DNA of 64,000 nucleotides from Paenibacillus humicola (GTDB lineage Bacteria; Bacillota; Bacilli; Paenibacillales; Paenibacillaceae): positions 683,501-747,500 of the forward strand of contig NZ_JAQGPL010000001.1 of NCBI RefSeq assembly GCF_028826105.1, written 5' to 3'. The position numbers and the translations under genes were made by a program. Under the pieces are notes generated by a model. The model saw only the letters and a list, made by a program, of their open reading frames with translations, ran no database searches and was not told the DNA's origin. Of the stretch, positions 40,020-50,331 are shown piece after piece. Each line of letters starts with the position of its first letter. Position 1 is the stretch's first letter.

Positions 40020-41690
40020 ATGAAAAGCAGCAGCGGCGTGCCAGTCGCGAAAAACGATGAAGTCGTCGTCGATATCGTCGGCTTGACGCATGAAGGCGAA
40101 GGGGTAGGCCGCGCAAGCGGCTTTACCCTTTTTATACAGGGAGCGCTGCCGGGCGAACGCGTCCGGGCCAAGGTGCTCAAGGTGAAAAAGCAGTATGGCT
40201 ACGCCAAGCTGCTGCAAATCGAGACGGCCAGCCCCGACCGCGTCGACGCGCCGTGCACGATCTACAAGCAGTGCGGCGGCTGCCAGCTCCAGCACATGGA
40301 CTACGCCGCCCAGCTCCGCTGGAAGCGGCAGCACGTCGTGGATAACCTTGTGCGGATCGGGAAACTGACCGTTGCGGGGGAGGACGGAAGCGATGCGGCG
40401 GCTGCAGGCAGGTTGAAGGACAAGGCAGCTGACGGCGGCGATGCGGCGGCTGAAGGCAGGCTGAAGGACAGGGCGGCTGATGGCGACGATGCGGCAGCTG
40501 CAGGCAGGCTGAAGGACAAGGCGGCGGACAGCGTTGCTGCGCCATCTGCAGGCGGCGGACCGGATCGCACCGAAAACGACAGGAATGCGCCATCCGTTAA
40601 CCACCAAAATGGTCGCGTCGCGAGCCGAAGTGTCGTCGTCCATCCGACCATCGGCATGGACAAGCCTTGGCGCTACCGCAACAAGGCGCAGGTACCGATC
40701 GGCATGGCGATGGCGGACGTCAACGACGGCGCTGGCGGCTCGCTGGTCGGCGGCTTCTATGCGCGCGGCTCGCACCGCATCATCGACATGGACGCCTGCC
40801 TGATCCAGCATGAGCGCAACGACGAAGCGGTGCGGCGGGTCAAAGCGCTCGGCTCCCGCCTCGGAATCACCGCTTACGACGAAGAGAGTGGCCGCGGCCT
40901 GATTCGCCACGTCGTCGTCCGGACCGGTTTTGTCACCGGCGAGACGATGGTCGTCTTGATCACCAACGGCAGGAAGCTGCCGCAGACGGAGGAGCTTGTC
41001 GAAGGCATCCGCTCCGCGCTGCCGGACGTGCGAAGTATCGTGCAGAACGTGAACACGAAGAACACCAACGTCATTTTCGGCGAGGAAACGCGCGTCCTAT
41101 GGGGCAGCGACGTCATTTACGACGAGCTGGACGGCATCCGCTTCGCCATCTCCGCCCGCTCCTTTTACCAGGTCAATCCTGCCCAAACCGTCGCGCTCTA
41201 CCGAAAAGCGGTCGAATACGCAGGCTTGACCGGCACGGAGACGGTTATCGACGCCTACTGCGGCATCGGCACGATCTCGCTCTTCCTCGCGCGCCAAGCA
41301 GGCCAAGTCTACGGCGTCGAAATCGTCCCCGAGGCGATCGAGGACGCGAAACGCAACGCCGCGCTGAACGGCATCGCCAACGCCTCGTTCGAAGCCGGCG
41401 CAGCCGAAACCGTCATCCCATGCTGGCGCAAGGACGGCATCGTCCCCGACGTCATCGTCGTCGACCCGCCGCGCAAAGGCTGCGACCCAGCGCTGCTGGA
41501 CACCATCCTCGCCATGCGCCCAAAGCGCGTCGTGTACGTCTCGTGCAACCCGTCGACCCTCGCGCGGGATTTGCGTGTGCTGGAGGACGGCGGGTATTCC
41601 ACCGTCGAGGTGCAGCCGGTGGATATGTTTCCGCATACCGTTCACGTAGAATCGGTGGCTTTGTTAGTGAGTAATGGTACAGATGGCTGA
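40020..41690 (+). CDS. rlmCD: 23S rRNA m5U methyltransferase (RlmCD/RumA family)
   Basis: A 556-residue SAM-dependent enzyme that methylates uridines of 23S rRNA. An N-terminal TRAM domain (10-70) is followed by the 4Fe-4S cysteines Cys79, Cys85, Cys88 and Cys260. The catalytic domain has DAYCGIGTISLFLA (SAM binding), DPPRKGCD and the nucleophile Cys509 in YVSCNPSTLARDL. Between the cluster cysteines and the central domain lies an insertion of about 75 residues (120-205) with three 16-residue repeats. The family is normally about 460 residues, so the excess matches this insertion. Confidence 0.94.
   Translation: MKSSSGVPVAKNDEVVVDIVGLTHEGEGVGRASGFTLFIQGALPGERVRAKVLKVKKQYGYAKLLQIETASPDRVDAPCTIYKQCGGCQLQHMDYAAQLRWKRQHVVDNLVRIGKLTVAGEDGSDAAAAGRLKDKAADGGDAAAEGRLKDRAADGDDAAAAGRLKDKAADSVAAPSAGGGPDRTENDRNAPSVNHQNGRVASRSVVVHPTIGMDKPWRYRNKAQVPIGMAMADVNDGAGGSLVGGFYARGSHRIIDMDACLIQHERNDEAVRRVKALGSRLGITAYDEESGRGLIRHVVVRTGFVTGETMVVLITNGRKLPQTEELVEGIRSALPDVRSIVQNVNTKNTNVIFGEETRVLWGSDVIYDELDGIRFAISARSFYQVNPAQTVALYRKAVEYAGLTGTETVIDAYCGIGTISLFLARQAGQVYGVEIVPEAIEDAKRNAALNGIANASFEAGAAETVIPCWRKDGIVPDVIVVDPPRKGCDPALLDTILAMRPKRVVYVSCNPSTLARDLRVLEDGGYSTVEVQPVDMFPHTVHVESVALLVSNGTDG
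40386..40529 (+). repeat. Three 48-bp in-frame tandem repeats in rlmCD
   Basis: Three consecutive 16-codon units read GxDAAAxGRLKDxAAD. They lie in the insertion between the iron-sulfur region and the central domain. Confidence 0.9.
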
Positions 41691-41808
41691 GATTGCAATA
41701 GTGGAGCGGGTTTGGGGAGTAGTACAGATGAACTAATAGTGTGAAACGGAGGCGAGGAAATAGTAGAGTTGACTGATTGTTGACGAATTAATAGATTAAT
41801 TGGGAGAT

Positions 41809-41833
41809 GCCTGATTCTTGAATCGGGCGTTTT
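41809..41833 (+). terminator. Possible terminator after rlmCD
   Basis: GCCTGATTC pairs with GAATCGGGC and is followed by GTTTTC. The stem is good and the T-run is short. Confidence 0.45.
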
Positions 41834-41839
41834 CAATTA

Positions 41840-41874
41840 TTGGGACAGGGGTTCAAATCCCCTCGCCTCCACCA
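41840..41874 (+). other. tRNA-like or tmRNA 3' half with CCA
   Basis: It has a canonical T-arm AGGGG-TTCAAAT-CCCCT, then CGCCTCC, discriminator A and CCA. The 3' strand CGCCTCC-A is what a tmRNA of the G3-U70 alanine type would carry with a GGGGGCG partner. No tmRNA body precedes it: only about 150 bases separate it from rlmCD. A perfect partner GGAGGCG occurs at 41748-41754, but the 110 bases between do not fold into a normal tRNA. The best reading is a 3'-end fragment left at an integration site. A highly unusual tRNA-like gene is the alternative. Confidence 0.6.
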
Positions 41875-41876
41875 TG
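41863..41876 (+). other. Left attachment-like direct repeat
   Basis: TCGCCTCCACCATG occurs here and again at 44272-44285, 2,409 bp apart. It covers the acceptor and CCA end of the tRNA-like sequence, the usual crossover region for integrases that target tRNA or tmRNA genes. Confidence 0.65.
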
Positions 41877-41877
41877 T

Positions 41878-41915
41878 AAATCCACTACCGCTTGAGGTAG
41901 TGGATTTTTGCTTTT
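41878..41915 (+). terminator. Terminator directly after the CCA end
   Basis: AAATCCACTACC pairs with GGTAGTGGATTT around GCTTGA and is followed by TTGCTTTT. Confidence 0.85.
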
Positions 41916-42230
41916 CCTCGGAATAGATCCAAGCCTCCGAAAGACATACATAACCACGTATCTCATATACTTGCAGCCTATGGTTATTAACAAACACTTT
42001 GGAGGCAAATGGAATTCAAAAACATGATCATTCTAGCAAAAAATTCGGCCCGCTGGGTTTGATTTTATACATGGGCCTAGCAGTGCTTTCCTAACACAAC
42101 AACGTCCAAAGTAATGAACAGCAAACTACTTTGGTGGATTAATTTCCCAAAAACATATTCCATAAAGTGTAGTACTAATGTAGAATGTATTAAAGTGACT
42201 ATTTGATCGATTAAAGGTGCGGGGGAAAAG

Positions 42231-42776
42231 ATGGCGGAGATGACGATTCGTAAAATTGTGGAGTGTGACGCATTTACTGAATATAAGGAACTATTTAGTA
42301 TTAGGCCACCCGACTTGCAGCGCAAGAAATATGATGATGAATTACAGCAATTGCAGCCAGAGGATGGACTTATTGAATTTTTGTACCACGAAATGGAGAT
42401 AATTGAGGCAGGTTCACCACCTGTAAGTTACGATGAGTTTAATGGTGTTAATAAATATCTATGGGTTATTACCGAAGAAACTGTACCATTAATACTCGAA
42501 AATGGCGAGACAGGTCAAAAGTTAACAAGAAATAGTGTTTCCCATACAAACTTGACAGGTGGTAAGGATGCGTACTGTGGCGGAGAGGTTTGGTTTGATG
42601 GTAGTAGCAATGTCATATGGATTTCCGGAGGTTCAAGCAGATATAGAGCTAGAAATAAAGATGAACTAGATAAGATTGCTGAGTGGTTCTCAAACTGTAA
42701 TTACGAAGTCGTTAATTTTGGCTGGGATGAAGATATTGATGGTCCGGTGAGGTTATTTAGAGGGAGATCAAGGTGA
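42231..42776 (+). CDS. Unknown protein, first gene of the islet pair
   Basis: A 181-residue soluble acidic protein. The C-terminal half has a block with SHTNLTGGKDAYCGGEVWF, then NVIWISGGSSRY, followed by a helix and a beta-strand. This layout (His-x-Asn-Leu, Gly-Gly-Glu, Ser-Gly-x-Tyr) resembles the S-H-x-x-L, A-G-E, S-G-H-Y pattern in some polymorphic-toxin C-terminal domains, but I cannot name a family. Codon use is AT-rich, unlike the core genes. The stop overlaps the next start as GTGA, so this and the metallopeptidase form a coupled pair, like an effector with its regulator. Confidence 0.7.
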   Translation: MAEMTIRKIVECDAFTEYKELFSIRPPDLQRKKYDDELQQLQPEDGLIEFLYHEMEIIEAGSPPVSYDEFNGVNKYLWVITEETVPLILENGETGQKLTRNSVSHTNLTGGKDAYCGGEVWFDGSSNVIWISGGSSRYRARNKDELDKIAEWFSNCNYEVVNFGWDEDIDGPVRLFRGRSR

Positions 42777-44212
42777 TATCTATGGATTGGTTAGATAAAG
42801 CTAAACTTGTATTTGGTGATGGTTTGGAAGGTAAGAATCTCAAAGAATATGCTTTATATTCGAGTGTTAAATTCGTTAGAAGTCAGGATCATCTTGCTGT
42901 TTTAGGTGATTGGAATTCCGGAGCAAAAGGCCAAATTCTAACAGCTTTCGAAGCGTTGGATATTTTTGGGATTGAGAAGTTACTGAAGGCTATTGATGAA
43001 AAAGTGATATTTATTGCCCACGATATTGAGGAGCCAGCAAGAACTTTTAAGGAAAGACGTGAGAAATTAGGCTTAGAATTTTCGGATATTACTAGGTATT
43101 TGGAGGTTTCTTTGGAACAACTGGTTAACTTAGAGGATCCGGAATTTAGAAGTCCGATAAGTATAATAAATAAGGTTGCCCAAAAACTTGGCTTGGATGA
43201 CAAGAGAATATCTTTGTCCAATGAGCAAAGTGGGGAGCGGCTAGCAATACGCTTAAAAACAATAGCTGCTGAATCAGCAACAAGACTAAGTCGTAAAGAT
43301 ATCCTGACTTTAACTGAGGCTAGTTGGGTTATCAAGAGGCAAACAGAATTAGTAAAACTGCTTAAAGATAAAAATGAGTTGATTTGGGAGAGGGTTGAAA
43401 AAAGTAGTAATTATGGATCACCAGGCTATCCTGCATGGCAACACGGATATTATCTTGGTGGACATCTCAGAAAAACCTTGAATATTAAAGGGATAGAAGT
43501 TCCTTCACTAAGAGGATTATGCGAAGGGTACTTTGAAATTCCACTAATTCAAGCCAGCCTATCTCCATCCATCGCAGGCGCAATTTTATCAGTTGAAAAT
43601 TGTAGGGGAATAGTTATTAATATTAATGGATTAAACACATCTAATGTATTCTCTAAAAGGTTAACCATTGCACATGAATTAGGTCATCTTCTTTGGGATC
43701 CTGATGATTTTTTAGAGGATTTGCGTTTAGATGAATACTCTTCATTTGAACAAAACTGGAAAGAACTTGGTGATTATGTGGAACAAAGGGCTAATGCTTT
43801 TTCAGTTGAGTTTTTAGCCCCGCAAGCATTGGTTTCTAAGGTTTATAGGCAAAATGGTACAGGGGAACAAGGCTTGAGGAGTGTTGTTGAAACATTTGGA
43901 ATTAGTGTAACAGCTGCTAAATATCACTTGCGAAATTATGGAGAGCTTGTCCCAAATTCAAATATCCAATTTAGACCTTCAGATCATTGGTTGGCAAGTG
44001 AGAACTATATGACTGATTATTTCCCTATTCATGAAACGCCTAGCCATAAAAGAGGGCTTTTTGCGGGATTGGTCGCCCTAGCTTACAAAAATAACTACAT
44101 CTCAGATTGCACCGCAGCACATTATCTAAATACTGATATTGATACCTTTAAAGCTCAATATGGTAATGTACTAGATTGCTACTCCGAAGAGCTAAAAGAG
44201 TTTAAAATTTAG
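42773..44212 (+). CDS. XRE-HTH/ImmA-IrrE metallopeptidase
   Basis: A 479-residue protein. Residues 1-85 are an unassigned domain. A Cro/CI-type helix-turn-helix is at about 88-150 (TFKERREKLGLEFSDITRYL). The zinc peptidase domain has HELGH at 301-305 and the downstream acidic ligand in EQRANAFSVEFLAP. Proteins of this design cleave or inactivate repressors in mobile elements (ImmA type) or act as regulators of toxin modules. It is coupled to the 181-residue gene. Confidence 0.85.
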   Translation: MISMDWLDKAKLVFGDGLEGKNLKEYALYSSVKFVRSQDHLAVLGDWNSGAKGQILTAFEALDIFGIEKLLKAIDEKVIFIAHDIEEPARTFKERREKLGLEFSDITRYLEVSLEQLVNLEDPEFRSPISIINKVAQKLGLDDKRISLSNEQSGERLAIRLKTIAAESATRLSRKDILTLTEASWVIKRQTELVKLLKDKNELIWERVEKSSNYGSPGYPAWQHGYYLGGHLRKTLNIKGIEVPSLRGLCEGYFEIPLIQASLSPSIAGAILSVENCRGIVININGLNTSNVFSKRLTIAHELGHLLWDPDDFLEDLRLDEYSSFEQNWKELGDYVEQRANAFSVEFLAPQALVSKVYRQNGTGEQGLRSVVETFGISVTAAKYHLRNYGELVPNSNIQFRPSDHWLASENYMTDYFPIHETPSHKRGLFAGLVALAYKNNYISDCTAAHYLNTDIDTFKAQYGNVLDCYSEELKEFKI

Positions 44213-44271
44213 GCCACGTTACCCCAAAGTTGCTATCGTGGCGGCGAATTGTGGTTTTGAAGAGCCGCGGT

Positions 44272-44285
44272 TCGCCTCCACCATG
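44272..44285 (+). other. Right attachment-like direct repeat
   Basis: A second copy of TCGCCTCCACCATG. It is preceded by GCGGT instead of the T-arm, so only the acceptor end is duplicated here. Confidence 0.65.
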
Positions 44286-44318
44286 AAAAGCCCGACCTCA
44301 TGCGGTCTGGGCTTTTGT
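44286..44318 (+). terminator. Terminator after the right repeat
   Basis: AAAAGCCCGACC pairs with GGTCTGGGCTTTT with one bulge. That both repeat copies are followed at once by a terminator suggests the original RNA gene ended here. Confidence 0.75.
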
Positions 44319-44329
44319 TATGTCTAAGT

Positions 44330-44402
44330 TCGTAGACTACCGTAGACATCAGCTTTTTTGTGGGAGTTCGCAGTGACTTTCTCGTAGACATTTTGTCTAC
44401 GA
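44330..44402. repeat. CGTAGAC repeats and a perfect palindrome
   Basis: CGTAGAC occurs directly at 44331 and 44341 and again in TCGTAGAC-ATTTT-GTCTACGA (44382-44402), a perfect 8-bp inverted repeat. The layout resembles a recombinase or repressor site more than a terminator, as no T-run follows. Confidence 0.55.
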
Positions 44403-44545
44403 CGTACATTTTGTGGGTTATAACGTTAATGATGACTTGCTCTATTTTTATCTTGAGGAATGCTTAGAACCCCTACATATATGATCTTGAGTAATCAGTC
44501 CTATCAAGGTAACATGCAACAAACGTGTTCCTGGGAGGTTTTTAA

Positions 44546-44722
44546 ATGACGTCCGTTGTTCAAACTTGTCATAATGTAAGTCAATCTTACTGTACTTCTC
44601 TAATCGGTCTTGAACTGGACGATATGCAGACGCAAATGTTTTTATCTATCACAAGACTTCACTGCAAGCTCGGTGTAGAACAGGAAAAGCCGGAACGACA
44701 TCGGAGCGGCGCCAGGAAATAG
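44546..44722 (+). CDS. Small unknown protein (58 residues)
   Basis: It starts MTSVVQTCHNVSQSYCTSL behind GGGAGG at six bases. It has four cysteines in its first 41 residues and a basic end. No family is recognised. It lies 57 bases before the split gene that follows, and both have strong ribosome sites, so they are probably cotranscribed. Confidence 0.6.
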   Translation: MTSVVQTCHNVSQSYCTSLIGLELDDMQTQMFLSITRLHCKLGVEQEKPERHRSGARK

Positions 44723-44779
44723 TTAAAGAAATTCAGAGCTTATGATTAATACGCGATGACCTTATCGCGGGAGGGGATT

Positions 44780-45073
44780 ATGTTGCCACAGCTACCTTTG
44801 CCAGAATGGATGACTCCTGCATTTGACGAGCGCTTTTTAGAGAAAGCAAGGGAAGCTGGGTATTTGGATGAGGTAAAGGCGTTTCAAAAAAGACAGAATG
44901 AGATTGAAGAGAAACTGAAACAAGTACTCCCGCGAGAGGCATTTCAATGGGTTCTCGAATAGGAAGAAGTTATGAATTATAGGCTCACAGTAGAGCGTCA
45001 ATGGCTGTATTACGCCGGAATTAATGATGGGTTAGGAATATGGAAGCATCTCCTAAAGAACAATCCGACATGA
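44780..45073 (+). pseudogene. Small unknown gene split by an in-frame TAG
   Basis: From ATG at 44780 (strong GGGAGGGG site) the frame reads 60 residues, MLPQLPLPEWMTPAFDERFL to AFQWVLE, then TAG at 44960-44962. The same frame continues EEVMNYRLTVERQWLYYAG to a stop at 45071-45073. As I recall, related small proteins near Bacillota mobile elements read VLEWEE across this point, so TAG would replace TGG. The second half has its own ATG and a weak AGGAAG site, so two short peptides are also possible. Confidence 0.6.
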
Positions 45074-45075
45074 AA

Positions 45076-45112
45076 GAAAGCCGCCATGCTTATTACGCAG
45101 TTGGCGGCTTTC
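45076..45112 (+). terminator. Inverted repeat, possible weak terminator
   Basis: GAAAGCCGCCA pairs with TTGGCGGCTTTC. Only TCGTCATT follows, so termination would be weak. Confidence 0.45.
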
Positions 45113-45119
45113 GTCATTA

Positions 45120-46840
45120 ATCTTTAGACATTGTAAATAAGTTTGTAGATTGCGGAGCAGGCTTTAAGCCTGACGGGAAACGTTAGCATTCCTGTAAATG
45201 GATTAATTTCGTCTTTGAAAAAAGAAGAGCACCTCGGTACGATGGGAGTACGCAACGGGTCATAGCCCTTAAAATCCCATCATCCAGGAGGACGCTCTAC
45301 TATGAAGTTTAAAGCGCAGGACAAACAAAATCAACTCATTGAAAAAATTACCGCTCATCATCTGGTCGTCGGGATCGACATCGCCCAGCAAACACATGTC
45401 GCGCGTGCTGTTAATTTTCGTGGAATTGTAGTTGGTAATCCACTTTCCTTCTCAAATGACGAAGAAGGATTTCATAACCTTCATCGGTGGATGCTCTCGC
45501 TACAAGCCGCGCATGGCCTAACAGCAGCCATTGTTGGCATGGAACCTACCGGGCACTACTGGCTGAACCTTTCTAGGTGGCTCTCAGAGCGCCAATTTGA
45601 AGTCGTTCTCGTCAATCCACATCTTGTGAAAAAGAACAAAGAAAACCGTGACAATACGCCATCCAAGAGCGACAAAAAGGATGCTCTCGTCATCGCGGAC
45701 ATGGTCAAAAACGGTTACTACTCGTTTATTCGCAATACACCCGAGACCTTTGAAGAATTGCGTGTCTTTCTCTCCAATCGCGACTCTGTCGTGACGAGGC
45801 TGGTCAGTGCCAAGAATCAAATCCATCGGTGGGTCGACGTTGTTTTCCCAGAGCTGCGGCAAGTCTTCAAGAACCTTATGTGCGTCGGTGCACTGGCCAC
45901 ACTACGTCTTTTCCCAACACCCGATGAACTGAGTAAATTACAGCCCTTAGACATCGTACGAGGCTGGAAGTCCCTTATGAAACGGCATTCTGGCGAACGA
46001 AAAGCTCGAGCGCTTATCTCGCTTGCACGCAACTCTGTTGGTACGAACCAAGCCGCCCATGCCTACAGGCTACATCTGAAGCAGTTACTCGATGAGTACG
46101 ATCTTGCCTGCATGCAGCTAAAAACTGTAGAAACGGAGATCATTTCTGTTTTAGAGCGGATTCCATTTGCAAAATCCCTGCTTGCTGTTAAAGGGATAAG
46201 TGCCATTTCACTTGCCGGTATTCTAGGCGAGGCAGGCGACCTGAGCGGCTTTGTTCACGGGAATGCCTTGCTGCGGCATGCTGGCCTTAACCTTGCGGAA
46301 GCAAGCTCAGGCAAATGGACCGGACAGATGAAGATTAGCAAACGTGGACGATCTCGTCTCCGCCGTTTCATCTTCATGATGACCATAAGTTTGGTCGCAA
46401 ACAATCCGGAATTCAAAGCCTTGCATGCTCGTAATGTGCAAGTGAAGAAGATGAAGAAAATGAGGTCCATCATGAAACTGTGTGGTAAGTTAGCTCGAAT
46501 CTTAGTTGGAATGGCCCGCCGTGGAGAAGCTTACGACCCTCATAAGACGATGCCAATGCTGCTAGCAGCTTAACTTCTACCTACCGCTTCAATTTACGAA
46601 TAGTGGCTTATTCGCGGGATTTCAAAGAAAGCACGAAGTACCGGATGTATTGAACCAAAGGGCACCGACCCGTAACGATAGCAAGACCGGCCTCCACCCC
46701 TTGGAAAGGCGTAACGAAGGAATGAGAGGGCATAGACCCGTTGAGACATGGGAGTGAAAACCTCCAGGGGCGGCGTGGAGAACGCGTGCAGTATATGGAA
46801 GGATATGGGGTGGCAACCTCCCCCTTTCTTTCCTCACGCC
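45120..46840 (+). mobile_element. IS110-family insertion sequence (ends not fixed)
   Basis: The element comprises one DEDD transposase and structured flanks. IS110 elements lack terminal inverted repeats, so the boundaries are estimates. The left flank contains GATGGGA/TCCCATC (45240-45286) enclosing GGGTCATAGCCC. The right flank (46600-46835) is a dense series of hairpins ending in GGGGTGGCAACCTCCCC. One of these flanks should encode the bridge RNA known for this family. Confidence 0.7.
45302..46573 (+). CDS. IS110-family transposase (DEDD recombinase)
   Basis: A 423-residue intact transposase. The RuvC-like DEDD domain has Asp26 in VVGIDIAQQTH, Glu in GMEPTGHYW and the last acids in KSDKKDALVIADM. 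The C-terminal Tnp20 domain has the helix-hairpin-helix LLAVKGISAISLAGILGEAGD with the serine-region RHAGLNLAEASSGK. It starts behind AGGAGG. The gene is complete, so the element could be active. Confidence 0.95.
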   Translation: MKFKAQDKQNQLIEKITAHHLVVGIDIAQQTHVARAVNFRGIVVGNPLSFSNDEEGFHNLHRWMLSLQAAHGLTAAIVGMEPTGHYWLNLSRWLSERQFEVVLVNPHLVKKNKENRDNTPSKSDKKDALVIADMVKNGYYSFIRNTPETFEELRVFLSNRDSVVTRLVSAKNQIHRWVDVVFPELRQVFKNLMCVGALATLRLFPTPDELSKLQPLDIVRGWKSLMKRHSGERKARALISLARNSVGTNQAAHAYRLHLKQLLDEYDLACMQLKTVETEIISVLERIPFAKSLLAVKGISAISLAGILGEAGDLSGFVHGNALLRHAGLNLAEASSGKWTGQMKISKRGRSRLRRFIFMMTISLVANNPEFKALHARNVQVKKMKKMRSIMKLCGKLARILVGMARRGEAYDPHKTMPMLLAA

Positions 46841-46963
46841 TTCATGTTGTCCAGGTCTATTACGAGGTTCCTCATACTCTCTTTCTGTATTTCTTGCAAG
46901 GGTGAAATCCTGCGAATAAGCGAGTATCGTGAGAAAACTAAATCGTACCGAGGGAGTTCAATA

Positions 46964-47023
46964 AAACAGCAGCAGTATAGGACTTTATTTTCTCGTCCAT
47001 AGCTGCTGCTGTTTCGTTTTTTC
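46964..47023. terminator. Long-stem terminator
   Basis: AAACAGCAGCAG pairs with CTGCTGCTGTTT, with an inner GAC/GTC pairing, and is followed by CGTTTTTTC. No gene ends just before it, so the gene it served may have been displaced by the IS. Confidence 0.8.
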
Positions 47024-47143
47024 GGGTCAGTCTAATACTTATTTCTCGGAGTCTGACGGTTTTGCAATTCGAAAAACCGCGCGGACTTAATACATCCAGT
47101 CAATACTTTATATTTATGCGGACCCTCTAGTAGACAACAGAGC

Positions 47144-47839
47144 TTAGAGAGCGACCAGCTCTGCGAGCTTGGCCGCGACGTCTGCCATTGGCTCTTCTGC
47201 AGTGTTCAGGCCGCTTCGTGATCCGAGCAAGGGACTGACTTCGCGGAGAGCTTCATAAGTTGTCTCATGCACAATCGGAACGAGCCGTTCACCAGCGAGG
47301 AGTGCCGAAAGTTCTTTGTCGGCGATGCCCTCTGCTGGCAGACGTTTTAGCAGCGCAGGGGTCACCAGCACAATCCCAACTCGCGAGTTCGCCAAGCCCT
47401 TGTCGATGGCGCGAAGCAACGGCACGCCGAGGCCAACGTCCTTCTCGCTGAACCAGACGGAGACACCACGTGACTCAAGCAGATCGTGCAGCTCCTTGGC
47501 GGCCCCCCGCCGGTCGTCCCACGCATGGCAGAGGAAGACGTCCCGAAGGTCCTTCTCTGCCAGGTATTCGACGCTGTTGCGGACTGGTGTGAGTGCCCGA
47601 ATTTCTGCAAGCGTGTACGACACGGACGAACCTACTTTCGACCAACGCGGCTTTTCACTGCGGCCGGAACCTCCGCCGCTGCTTCCGCCTCCCCCACTTC
47701 TCAGGGACGGGGAGTATGAAGGGGGCGAGTACCCGTAGCCACCACCACTATAGCGGCCATAACGCCCACTGCACGCTGGGCAGTTGGCTGCGGCACTCGC
47801 TGAGCTATGTCCCCTTACTGGAGCCGTGCATCTAGCCAT
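47144..47839 (-). CDS. TIR-domain protein with Cys/Gly-rich N terminus
   Basis: A 231-residue protein. Cys4, Cys20 and Cys23 may form a small metal site, followed by a Gly/Ser/Tyr-rich linker (24-60). The TIR domain occupies 99-225: DVFLCHAWDD at 100-109, VSVWFSEKDVGLG, and a candidate catalytic Glu176 in DKELSAL. Bacterial TIR proteins cleave NAD or make cyclic ADP-ribose signals in anti-phage defence. No Thoeris-type partner lies beside it. A strong AGGAGG precedes ATG. It is GC-richer than its neighbours, suggesting separate arrival. Confidence 0.9.
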   Translation of the reverse strand: MARCTAPVRGHSSASAAANCPACSGRYGRYSGGGYGYSPPSYSPSLRSGGGGSSGGGSGRSEKPRWSKVGSSVSYTLAEIRALTPVRNSVEYLAEKDLRDVFLCHAWDDRRGAAKELHDLLESRGVSVWFSEKDVGLGVPLLRAIDKGLANSRVGIVLVTPALLKRLPAEGIADKELSALLAGERLVPIVHETTYEALREVSPLLGSRSGLNTAEEPMADVAAKLAELVAL

Positions 47840-48221
47840 GTTCTCTACCTCCTAATTGAATGAAGTCTTTGGACGAGAAATATAGTCCCAGGCTGCATGT
47901 ACTGTGATCAATGTGTATGATATCTTGTTCTTCTTCAAGTGAACAGGGTGTATGTATTACGACCAAGTGTTGCCGGCTGAAAGGAGCGATTATTTTTAAT
48001 CTTCTGAGTCAGCAGCTGGTTCTCCAAGGGTTCTGTGAAAACCAGCTAATGGTTGTCAAGCCCTCTAGTATAGACAAATTTTTAAAACCCGGTATACTGT
48101 TTTTGAGCATGACAAATAATCCTTCATTGGCGTGAAGGTAATGGGTAATTTTGGTTTTTTAGTTCTGGTGTCAACATCAGTTGAAAATTCCCCAAAACAA
48201 TCACTCGAAAATTCCCCAAAT

Positions 48222-50326
<2,105 letters not shown>

Positions 50327-50331
50327 TCACA

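Noticed and set aside
41691..41862. An intact tmRNA gene
   Set aside because: Only about 150 bases precede the CCA end, with no 5' tmRNA sequence and no tag-peptide reading frame.
47911..48135. A 74-codon plus-strand frame right of the TIR gene
   Set aside because: It overlaps the 3' remnant of the decayed IS110 transposase on the other strand and has no ribosome site or family features.
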